A stretch of 64,000 nucleotides of DNA, from assembly GCF_011617245.1 (NCBI RefSeq), contig NZ_CP050152.1, positions 1,612,001 through 1,676,000 of the forward strand, written 5' to 3'. The notes beneath the pieces are model-generated. The model saw only the letters and a program-made list of their open reading frames with translations. It searched no databases and was not told the origin of the DNA. The stretch comes from Brevibacterium atlanticum (lineage in GTDB: Bacteria; Actinomycetota; Actinomycetes; Actinomycetales; Brevibacteriaceae). This document shows positions 57,836 through 64,000 of this stretch, one piece after another (positions within the stretch are counted from its first letter, which is position 1; every line of letters begins with the position of its first letter). The position numbers and the translations under genes were made by a program.

Positions 57836-58483
57836 ATGGAGCTCTCGAAACGTATCCGCCGACCCAAATGGACCGATGCCAGGCTCCTCGTGGGTGCGAT
57901 GCTCGTCGTTCTCGCCGTCGTCGCGACCTATCTGCTCGTCGATTCGGCCAATTCGACGACTCGGGTCTGGGCGAGTGCGCGGGCGCTCGTGCCCGGCGAG
58001 GTCCTCGATCCGGCGGACCTGACGGTGGCCGAGGTCAACCTCGCCGACCTCGGCAGCAGGTACCTGTCCGCCGAGGCGGCCCTGCCCGAGGGCTCGAGCG
58101 TCCGCAGCGTCGTTGCCGCCGGCGAGCTGCTCGCCGCTTCGACGGTCGCGCCGCTGTCCGAGCTCAAGGGTCGAGTGGTCGCGATCGACGTCGCCGGTTC
58201 GGTGCCGAGCGTCGTCGACGCCGGCAGCCTCGTCGACGTCTGGTCGCAGCCCGAACAGAACGGGCTCGATGACGATGGGACCGAACCCGAGCAGATCGTC
58301 GACTCCGCACCCGTCGCCCAGATCACTCGCGACGTCGGCAGCTTCGGCGTCGGCGACGGAGCGCGGATCGAAGTCTTCGTCGGCACCGCAGACCTCCCCG
58401 CCGTGCTTGCCGCACTCGACGGACGCAGCGTGCTGTCCGTCGTCGGCGCGCCCTCGCCGACCTCGGACGACAGCGGGCAGTGA
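57836..58483 (+). CDS. SAF domain protein (CpaB/RcpC-like)
   Basis: 215 residues. One N-terminal membrane helix (LLVGAMLVVLAVVATYLLVD) and an extracytoplasmic SAF domain: WASARALVPGEVLDPADLTV and the VRSVVAAGELLAASTV strand. The arrangement is that of CpaB/RcpC, which assembles with the secretin of Flp/Tad pili, but the usual second domain is short and no pilus genes are near. TGGAG five bases before the ATG. Shares one base with the ATPase gene (TGATG). Confidence 0.82.
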   Translation: MELSKRIRRPKWTDARLLVGAMLVVLAVVATYLLVDSANSTTRVWASARALVPGEVLDPADLTVAEVNLADLGSRYLSAEAALPEGSSVRSVVAAGELLAASTVAPLSELKGRVVAIDVAGSVPSVVDAGSLVDVWSQPEQNGLDDDGTEPEQIVDSAPVAQITRDVGSFGVGDGARIEVFVGTADLPAVLAALDGRSVLSVVGAPSPTSDDSGQ

Positions 58484-59706
58484 TGACGCAGGTCCTGCTG
58501 GCCGTCGACTTCGAGTTCGATCCCATCCTCTTCGAGCTTCTCAGCGACATCGACGACGTCACCATCGTGGCCCGTCCCGCCGACGAGGTGGAGCTGCTCG
58601 CCCACTGCCGCACAGGAGACGCCGACGTCGTCATCATCGGCCGCTACTTTCCCGGGCTCGACGCCGAGGTGGTCGCTGCGATCACAGCCACCGGAGCGAA
58701 GGTGCTCGGCTTCGGCAACGACGCCGAGGCGCTCACCGGACTGGGCATCGGCTCCTCGGTGCGGACCGATGCGGATGCCGTCGCGTTGGCGGCTGCCCTC
58801 GAGGACGTCCGGGACTCCACCATCGTTCCGCCCAGGCCGGCTGTGCCGCCGGGGCCCGCGGGCGGGCAGGGGACGATCGTCACTGTGTGGGGGACCGGTT
58901 CGTCTCCGGGGCGGACGCTCCTCGCGGTCAACCTCGCCGACCAGGCGTCGCGACAGGGGCAGAAGAGCGTGATCGTCGATGCCGACACCGTCTCGGGGAT
59001 GGTGGCTGCGACGCTCGGGCTGACCGAGGAGTCCTCGCATCTGGCAAGCCTGTGCCGCTCCTTCAGTGAGCAGCCGCCCCGGCTCGATCCGGACTCGGTG
59101 CCGCATGCTGTCATCCGAGACGGTTTCCACGTCATCACCGGGCTGACGCGGCCGGAGCGCTGGCCGGAGATCCGTGCTTCCGTACTCGACACGGTGCTCC
59201 GACGGCTCGCGAAGATCTACGACCTCGTCATCGTCGACGTCAGCGACCGCATCGACCCCGATGACGACCTCGCCGATCCGTTCTACGATCGACACTGCGC
59301 GACGCGGGCGGCTCTCGACACCGCCGACATCGTCCTCGTGGTTGCCGCCGGTGAGCCGATCGGACTGCAGCGTCTGGTGAAGCTGTTGGACACTCAGCGG
59401 GCAGAATCCATGCGGGAGAAGATGCGTCTGGTGATCACAAAGCAACGCTCCAGCGCGGTCGGTTCGCCGGCCGAGACCCGGATCCGGGAGGTCCTCGATC
59501 GATTCGTCCGCGTGGTGCCCGACTTCGTGCTCAGCGACGACCGTGCGACCGCGGATGCGGCGATGCTGGCCGGGAAGACCCTGCACGAGCAGAATCCCCG
59601 TTCGGTGCTCGCGGCCGAAATCGCCGAGGTGGCCGAATCCCTCGTACCGAGTCGCAAGCGCGCCCGCCGGTCCCGTCGGGTTCGGCACGGTTCCCGAGAG
59701 GTCTAG
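58483..59706 (+). CDS. MinD/ParA-like ATPase of the CpaE/TadZ type with altered P-loop
   Basis: 407 residues. An N-terminal receiver-like domain (about 1-120) without phospho-Asp pocket is followed by a SIMIBI ATPase fold. The deviant Walker A reads WGTGSSPGRTLLAVNLADQA: the KGGVGKT lysines are gone, with Gly/Arg in their place. Walker A' Asp (VIVDADTVSG) and Walker B (DLVIVDVSDR) remain. Actinobacterial relatives often carry APGRTT, so the change is lineage-wide and nucleotide binding may persist without normal hydrolysis. Probable localisation factor. Start ATG 58483; GTG 58480 possible. Confidence 0.82.
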   Translation: MTQVLLAVDFEFDPILFELLSDIDDVTIVARPADEVELLAHCRTGDADVVIIGRYFPGLDAEVVAAITATGAKVLGFGNDAEALTGLGIGSSVRTDADAVALAAALEDVRDSTIVPPRPAVPPGPAGGQGTIVTVWGTGSSPGRTLLAVNLADQASRQGQKSVIVDADTVSGMVAATLGLTEESSHLASLCRSFSEQPPRLDPDSVPHAVIRDGFHVITGLTRPERWPEIRASVLDTVLRRLAKIYDLVIVDVSDRIDPDDDLADPFYDRHCATRAALDTADIVLVVAAGEPIGLQRLVKLLDTQRAESMREKMRLVITKQRSSAVGSPAETRIREVLDRFVRVVPDFVLSDDRATADAAMLAGKTLHEQNPRSVLAAEIAEVAESLVPSRKRARRSRRVRHGSREV

Positions 59707-59709
59707 GAT
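59704..59709 (+). promoter_or_regulatory. -10 box of the DUF6912 gene, leaderless
   Basis: TAGGAT seven bases (GGAATGC) before ATG 59717. Its first three bases are the stop codon of the upstream ATPase gene. Same hexamer as before purK. Confidence 0.5.
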
Positions 59710-59716
59710 GGAATGC

Positions 59717-60193
59717 ATGGCCATCCGCTGCTATATCCCGACCACTCTGACCGCGCTGCGTTCGAGGCTGACCGACGTCCGGGCGGTCGCCCCCGACCAG
59801 GCGGGCCGCGGGCTGCGCGGCGAAGAGGCCGAATCCGCCGAGTTCGATGCGCTGTGCATCGCCGCCGCGCTTGCGGCCGATGCGGCTCTCGAACCCGCTG
59901 GGAAGACGGACACTGCGCTGACCGGATTCGGGCCCCGCGTCGTCGTCGCCTACGACGCTCCGGATGCGAGCCCGCGCGAACCGCTGACCGAGGGCTTCGA
60001 ACTCCTCGCACTCGCCGAGGTCGAGATGGACGCGGTGGCGAGCTTCCACCTCGACGAGGTGGAGATCTGGGATGAAGCCGTGTCGCTCGCCCGGGAATCA
60101 GGGGCGACGGCTGCCGAGGACCACCTCGGCGACTCGGATCTGCTCTGGTACGACGCCACTGAGCTCGATCAGCTGCTGTGCGAACGCGGCTGA
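59717..60193 (+). CDS. DUF6912 family protein
   Basis: 158 residues. The family start IRCYIPTTLTALRSRL is followed by ESAEFDALCIAAALAADAAL and RVVVAYDAP. An acidic C-terminal half with EVEIWDEAVSLARES and DLLWYDATELDQLL closes it. Cytoplasmic, function unknown. The family occurs across actinobacteria, often near the SAF/ATPase genes. Start chosen from the leaderless box; ATG 59708 and the long ORF from 59543 are less likely. Convergent with DUF2505. Confidence 0.75.
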   Translation: MAIRCYIPTTLTALRSRLTDVRAVAPDQAGRGLRGEEAESAEFDALCIAAALAADAALEPAGKTDTALTGFGPRVVVAYDAPDASPREPLTEGFELLALAEVEMDAVASFHLDEVEIWDEAVSLARESGATAAEDHLGDSDLLWYDATELDQLLCERG

Positions 60194-60213
60194 GACGATC
60201 AGCAGACCTCGAC

Positions 60214-60678
60214 TCAGACCGTTTCGAAGCGCTGAAGCCGATCGCTCAGCCGCTTCTGCAGGATCGGCACGACTGCCTGTTCGATCATCGCCCCGAACAT
60301 CGGGATCGACGAGCTGATCTCGGCATGAGCGGTGAGCTTCGTCGCTGAAGCCACCTCGTGGAGTTCGAGGACCGCATCGATCTCCACGGGCACACCGGCG
60401 GCACGCGCGGTCATGCGGACCTCGGCATCGGTGCCGAGGACGTCCCCGGGAATCATGTAGACCTCGACGAGCTCGGTCTCCGACGGCAGCCGCGACGCCA
60501 GCGCAGAGGGCAGTTCGGCCTTGGGCATCGGCGTCCGCACGGTCATCTCTGTGTCGGGGTCGATGTGTTCGGCACTGGCCTCGGAACCGAGCTTCTCCCA
60601 GACCGCGACATCGGCGAGTTTGGCCAGAAAAGTCGTCAGATCTTCCGCATAGTCATGATTGAGGGTCAGAGTTCGCAT
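60214..60678 (-). CDS. DUF2505 family protein (SRPBCC-like)
   Basis: 154 residues that read as a START/Bet-v-1-type helix-grip fold: LNHDYAEDLTTFLAKLADVA at the start, paired strands in the middle (VEIDAVLELHEVASATKLTA) and a long C-terminal helix (FGAMIEQAVVPILQKRLSDR). Such domains bind small hydrophobic ligands; the ligand is unknown. Divergent from the glutamate dehydrogenase gene. Rv-type homologues occur throughout actinobacteria. Confidence 0.85.
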   Translation of the reverse strand: MRTLTLNHDYAEDLTTFLAKLADVAVWEKLGSEASAEHIDPDTEMTVRTPMPKAELPSALASRLPSETELVEVYMIPGDVLGTDAEVRMTARAAGVPVEIDAVLELHEVASATKLTAHAEISSSIPMFGAMIEQAVVPILQKRLSDRLQRFETV

Positions 60679-60765
60679 GACTCAAGTCTGCCAGCGAATC
60701 GGCAGTACTCCACGGCATGCCGCTCGGCGTGCCTTTCTCGATATTTGGGCATAGTGTTGGTGATG

Positions 60766-60785
60766 GCGGTTCGACGGTGAACCGC
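60766..60785 (+). promoter_or_regulatory. inverted repeat in front of the glutamate dehydrogenase gene
   Basis: Perfect arms GCGGTTC and GAACCGC around GACGGT, 35 bases before the GTG start. A TAGTGT box at 60753-60758 would place the transcript start close to the left arm. An operator or 5' hairpin. The rest of the gap 60679-60819 shows no other feature. Confidence 0.45.
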
Positions 60786-60819
60786 AAGACGATTGCCCGC
60801 TGATCATAGAGGTGACAAG

Positions 60820-63800
60820 GTGACTCAGGTCTCAATTTCGGACATTGCAGAAGAGTGGAGGAAGCTGAGAGGGCAGAGTGCCCCGGAGAACTTCCTCGAC
60901 GCGTACTATCCGCGGTTCGAATCGGGAGCCATCGACCCCCAGGCCTATGCCGCCGCAGCTGCACGACACTTCGCTCTGGGCACGCGCTACGACGGTGAGT
61001 CCCCGGCCATCGAGATCTACAATCCTGCCGTCGACTCCCCGGAGTTCAAGGACAACCACACCGTCGTGGCCATGGTGCTCGCCGACATGCCCCATCTCGT
61101 CTCCTCGATCGTCAGCGATCTGGCAGCGAACGGGCGCGCCATCCGCCGCGTCCACCATCCGATCATCACCGTCATCGGCTCCGGGGCGAACGAATCGATC
61201 GTCTCTCCCGCCGAGGCGCCGGAGCTGACGGCGGACACCGCGAGTATCCCGCAGGTCTCCGAAGCCCCCGATGCGAGCACCCCCGACGCTCCGCAGCAGC
61301 AGTCGTGGATCCGCCTCGAGATCGACCGGATCCCCGAGGAGGACTTCGCCGCACTCGAACAGCGACTGCGCGGAGTCCTCGACTATGTCACGGCCGCCGC
61401 CCGGGACGCACAGGCGATGGCGAGCAGGGCCAAGGACATCGCGGCCGAACTCAGCAGCCGGCCGCCGCGTCCGGAACTGGCCTCCGAAGCCGAAGCCGCC
61501 GCCGAACTGTTGAACTGGCTGGACGGTCACTTCACCTTCCTCGGCTACCGCGAGTACGACTACACTCACGACGCCGAACACAGCACCCTCGAGCCGATCG
61601 AACACACTTCGCTGGGCATCTCCGCGCTGCGCCCCCTCGCCGCGTCACCGCTCAGCCGCGCGGTCGCCGCGAAGGCGCTCGAACCGCACGTGCTGGTGCT
61701 GACGAAGGCGAACTCCCGGTCGCGGGTCATCCGGTCGGCGTTCATGGACTACATCGGCGTGAAGACCTTCGACGCATCCGGCGAGATCGTCGGTGAACGC
61801 CGCTTCGTCGGTGTGTTCAAACCCGAGTTCTACAACGACAGCGTCCTCAATATCCCCGTCATCGACCGTAAGGTCCGCCGGATCCTGTCGGCAAGCGGTT
61901 TCCCCTCCGGCTCCCACTCGGCCAATGAGCTGCTCGGGGTGCTGGAGAACTACCCGCGCGAGGACCTGCTCCACGAAGACACCGAAGAGCTCTTCGACGT
62001 CGTCATGGAGATCGTCGACATGCAGGAGCGACGCGAATCGCGCGTGTTCGTCCGCGCCGACCCCTATCAGCGCTTCGCTTCGGTCATCCTCTACCTGCCG
62101 CGCGACCTCTACAACACCGATGCCCGTGTGCGCGTGCAGGAGGTGCTGCGGGGGTTCTACAACGCCGAGAGCGTCGACTTCGACGTGCTGCTGAGCGAAT
62201 CCGCGCTGGCCCGCATCCACTTCGTCGCCCGCGTCGCCCGCGATGCGAAGCTGCCGGAGATCGATCCCGAACGGGTCGAATCCCGCATCGTCGGTGCTGT
62301 GCGGTCGTGGTCGGAGGACGTCCATGCCTTCCTCACCCCGTCCGAGACCGGCGAGACCGGGGGCACGAGTGCCCGCGCCGATCTGTGGTCGAAGGCGTTC
62401 CCTCCCAGCTACGGTGAGCATCACACCCCCACCGAGGCGGTCGCCGACGTCGCACGGTTCGAGGCCCTCGACGCCGGCACCGGTCCTGCCGTCCGTCTCT
62501 ACCGGCCCGAACGCTCGGCCGACGCGTCCGTTCGCCTCGTGCTCTACCGTCGCGACCGGGTCGGCCTCTCCAAGGTCCTGCCCTATCTCACCGCCTTCGG
62601 TGCCACCGTCGTCGACGAGCGCCCACACGAACTCGATCTCGCCGACGGCAGCCACCGCTACATCTACGACTTCGGTCTCAGCTTCGACGAGGAGCTGTCC
62701 GAGGACGCCTGCGAACGCGTCTCTGATGCGTTCATGGCCGGATGGGAAGGCAAGAAGGAGGCGGGAGTCTTCGACCGCCTCGTCGTCGCCGGTCTCAGCT
62801 GGCAGCATGTGACGATCATCCGCGCGCTCGGAAAGTATCTCCGCCAGGCCGGGTTCACCTATTCCGACACCTATGTCGGTGAGGTCTACAGCGACAATCC
62901 CGAGATCTCGAAGCTGCTCGTCGACTACTTCGACGCGAAGTTCGACCCCGCGGCCGAGGATGCCGGTCGCGACGAGCGGATGCAGACGATCGACGACGCG
63001 ATCGAGGCCGCGCTCAGTGACGTCGCCAGCCTCGACGCCGACCGTGTGCTGCGCTCCTCGCTCGAGCTGCTGCGAGCGACGCTGCGCACGAACTACTACA
63101 TCGACGAATCGGGCGGCCTGCCGACAGCGCTCGTGCTCAAGATCCGGCCGACCGAACTCAGCTTCGTACCCAAGCCCAAGCCGTCCCTGGAGATGTGGGT
63201 GTATTCGCCCCAGGTCGAAGGTGTGCATCTGCGCTTCGGCACCGTCGCCCGCGGCGGACTGCGCTGGTCGGACCGTCGTGATGACTTCCGCACCGAGGTC
63301 CTCGGCCTCGTCAAGGCGCAGATGGTCAAGAACGCGCTCATCGTGCCGACCGGCGCCAAGGGCGGATTCTTCCCCAAGCAGCTGCCCCCGATGAGCGACC
63401 GCGATGCCTGGATGGCGGCGGGACAGGCCGCCTACGAGGTGTTCATCGAGAGCATGCTCGAGGTCACCGACGACCTCACCTACGGTGCCGATGATTCCTC
63501 GGTCGTCGTTCACCCCGACCGCGTGGTCCGTCACGACGGCGACGACTACTACCTCGTCGTCGCCGCGGACAAGGGCACGGCGCGCTTCTCCGATGTGGCC
63601 AACGCGATCGCCGAACGCCGCGGCTTCTGGCTCGGCGACGCCTTCGCCTCCGGCGGTTCCGTCGGATATGACCACAAAGCGATGGCGATCACTTCGCGCG
63701 GGGCCTGGAAATCGGTCGAACGGCACTTCCGTGAGCTCGGCCTGAACACTGCGGCCGAGGACTTCACGGTCGTCGGCATCGGCGACATGAGCGGCGATGT

Positions 63801-64000
63801 GTTCGGCAACGGCATGCTCCGCAGCGAGCACATCCGCCTCGTCGCCGCCTTCGACCACCGCGATATCTTCCTCGACCCGAATCCTGACGCCGCGAGCAGC
63901 TTCGTCGAGCGCCGGCGACTCTTCGACCTGCCGCGGTCGAGCTGGCAGGACTACGATCGGGAGCTGATCTCCGACGGCGGCGGAGTCTTCTCCCGCTCCG
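60820..64000 (+). CDS. NAD-specific glutamate dehydrogenase, large (180-kDa) class, 3' end cut by window
   Basis: Oxidises glutamate to 2-oxoglutarate with NAD. The open frame runs from GTG 60820 without a stop to the right edge, 1060 codons of a family near 1600. The N-terminal regulatory half has ACT-like parts (HHPIITVIGSGANES) and the LNWLDGHFTFLGYREYDYTH motif. The catalytic core starts at about residue 800 with RFGTVARGGLRWSDRRDDFR, VKAQMVKNALIVPTGAKGGF (active Lys) and GIGDMSGDVFGNGMLRS. The last visible residues, LISDGGGVFSRS, are typical. Start has AGAGGTG six bases before. Usually a catabolic enzyme, fitting the fatty- and amino-acid theme of the region. Confidence 0.95.
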   Translation, partial: MTQVSISDIAEEWRKLRGQSAPENFLDAYYPRFESGAIDPQAYAAAAARHFALGTRYDGESPAIEIYNPAVDSPEFKDNHTVVAMVLADMPHLVSSIVSDLAANGRAIRRVHHPIITVIGSGANESIVSPAEAPELTADTASIPQVSEAPDASTPDAPQQQSWIRLEIDRIPEEDFAALEQRLRGVLDYVTAAARDAQAMASRAKDIAAELSSRPPRPELASEAEAAAELLNWLDGHFTFLGYREYDYTHDAEHSTLEPIEHTSLGISALRPLAASPLSRAVAAKALEPHVLVLTKANSRSRVIRSAFMDYIGVKTFDASGEIVGERRFVGVFKPEFYNDSVLNIPVIDRKVRRILSASGFPSGSHSANELLGVLENYPREDLLHEDTEELFDVVMEIVDMQERRESRVFVRADPYQRFASVILYLPRDLYNTDARVRVQEVLRGFYNAESVDFDVLLSESALARIHFVARVARDAKLPEIDPERVESRIVGAVRSWSEDVHAFLTPSETGETGGTSARADLWSKAFPPSYGEHHTPTEAVADVARFEALDAGTGPAVRLYRPERSADASVRLVLYRRDRVGLSKVLPYLTAFGATVVDERPHELDLADGSHRYIYDFGLSFDEELSEDACERVSDAFMAGWEGKKEAGVFDRLVVAGLSWQHVTIIRALGKYLRQAGFTYSDTYVGEVYSDNPEISKLLVDYFDAKFDPAAEDAGRDERMQTIDDAIEAALSDVASLDADRVLRSSLELLRATLRTNYYIDESGGLPTALVLKIRPTELSFVPKPKPSLEMWVYSPQVEGVHLRFGTVARGGLRWSDRRDDFRTEVLGLVKAQMVKNALIVPTGAKGGFFPKQLPPMSDRDAWMAAGQAAYEVFIESMLEVTDDLTYGADDSSVVVHPDRVVRHDGDDYYLVVAADKGTARFSDVANAIAERRGFWLGDAFASGGSVGYDHKAMAITSRGAWKSVERHFRELGLNTAAEDFTVVGIGDMSGDVFGNGMLRSEHIRLVAAFDHRDIFLDPNPDAASSFVERRRLFDLPRSSWQDYDRELISDGGGVFSRS

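Noticed and set aside
61645..63858. 737-codon open frame on the minus strand opposite the glutamate dehydrogenase gene
   Set aside because: Shadow; the plus-strand frame is open to the window edge and carries the catalytic motifs.

Overview
The window is a stretch of high-GC actinobacterial chromosome and looks like core genome throughout. MtrA-MtrB-LpqB, a WhiB2-type protein, DUF3499, TIGR03089, an Rv3235-family protein, an AccD5/AccE5 pair and an LCP ligase all point to Actinomycetota. The extra RDD / SpoIIM / DUF58 / MoxR block and the overall codon use suggest Micrococcales; Brevibacterium is my best guess, from recollection rather than a search. As I recall the Mycobacterium tuberculosis map, a large share of the genes match the interval from about Rv3235 (Rv3235 family, secA1, hpf, comF, lpqB, mtrB, mtrA, sahH, manA, manB, DUF3499, metallopeptidase, whiB2, F420 ligase, LytR/LCP, TIGR03089) to Rv3281 (fadE25, purE, purK, birA, accD5, accE5), rearranged and with lineage-specific insertions. 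No IS element, prophage, integrase, CRISPR array, rRNA or tRNA was recognised.

Layout. 1-9.8 kb: end of a DHA2-type efflux pump, acyl-CoA carboxylase beta and epsilon subunits, divergent biotin ligase coupled to a class III adenylate cyclase, a topoisomerase IV-like A subunit and a TetR regulator. 10.1-18.9 kb: a GNAT / ADP-forming acyl-CoA synthetase fusion, DUF5998, a phosphodiesterase, a methyltransferase, purK, purE and an acyl-CoA dehydrogenase. 19.2-25.3 kb: cell-envelope genes (LCP protein, a large secreted amidase-LGFP-NlpC/P60 hydrolase) and manA. 25.4-29 kb: two very long palindromes, then CoA-transferase subunits, TIGR03089 and a CofE-like ligase. 29.3-38.2 kb: whiB2, a membrane glycosyltransferase-like protein, DUF5719, metallopeptidase, DUF3499, phosphomannomutase and S-adenosylhomocysteinase. 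38.2-45.4 kb: RDD and SpoIIM proteins and a tightly overlapping five-gene minus-strand operon (membrane protein, DUF4129, DUF4350, MoxR ATPase, DUF58). 45.6-55.6 kb: mtrA-mtrB-lpqB, comF-like, hpf, a 78-nt perfect palindrome, a YcaQ-type glycosylase and secA. 55.6-64 kb: Rv3235-family and LysM proteins, a probable LSm-like protein, an HTH protein divergent from a SAF / MinD-like ATPase pair, DUF6912, DUF2505 and the first two thirds of a large NAD-glutamate dehydrogenase that runs off the right edge.

How they fit together. Much of the window serves envelope growth: lipid precursors (AccD/AccE/BirA), mannose activation (ManA, ManB), glycopolymer attachment (LCP), wall hydrolysis (amidase), secretion (SecA) and the MtrAB-LpqB control circuit. 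The other theme is acyl-CoA and amino-acid catabolism (acyl-CoA dehydrogenase, CoA-transferase, acyl-CoA synthetase, glutamate dehydrogenase). Translation coupling by ATGA, GTGA or TGATG overlaps is frequent. Many first genes have a -10-like TANNNT box 6-8 nt before the start codon, which implies leaderless mRNAs. The most striking features not explained by genes are the palindromes at 25418-25477, 25499-25554 and 51524-51601 and a set of clean inverted-repeat operators in front of tetR, parC, the acyl-CoA dehydrogenase and the HTH/SAF divergon.
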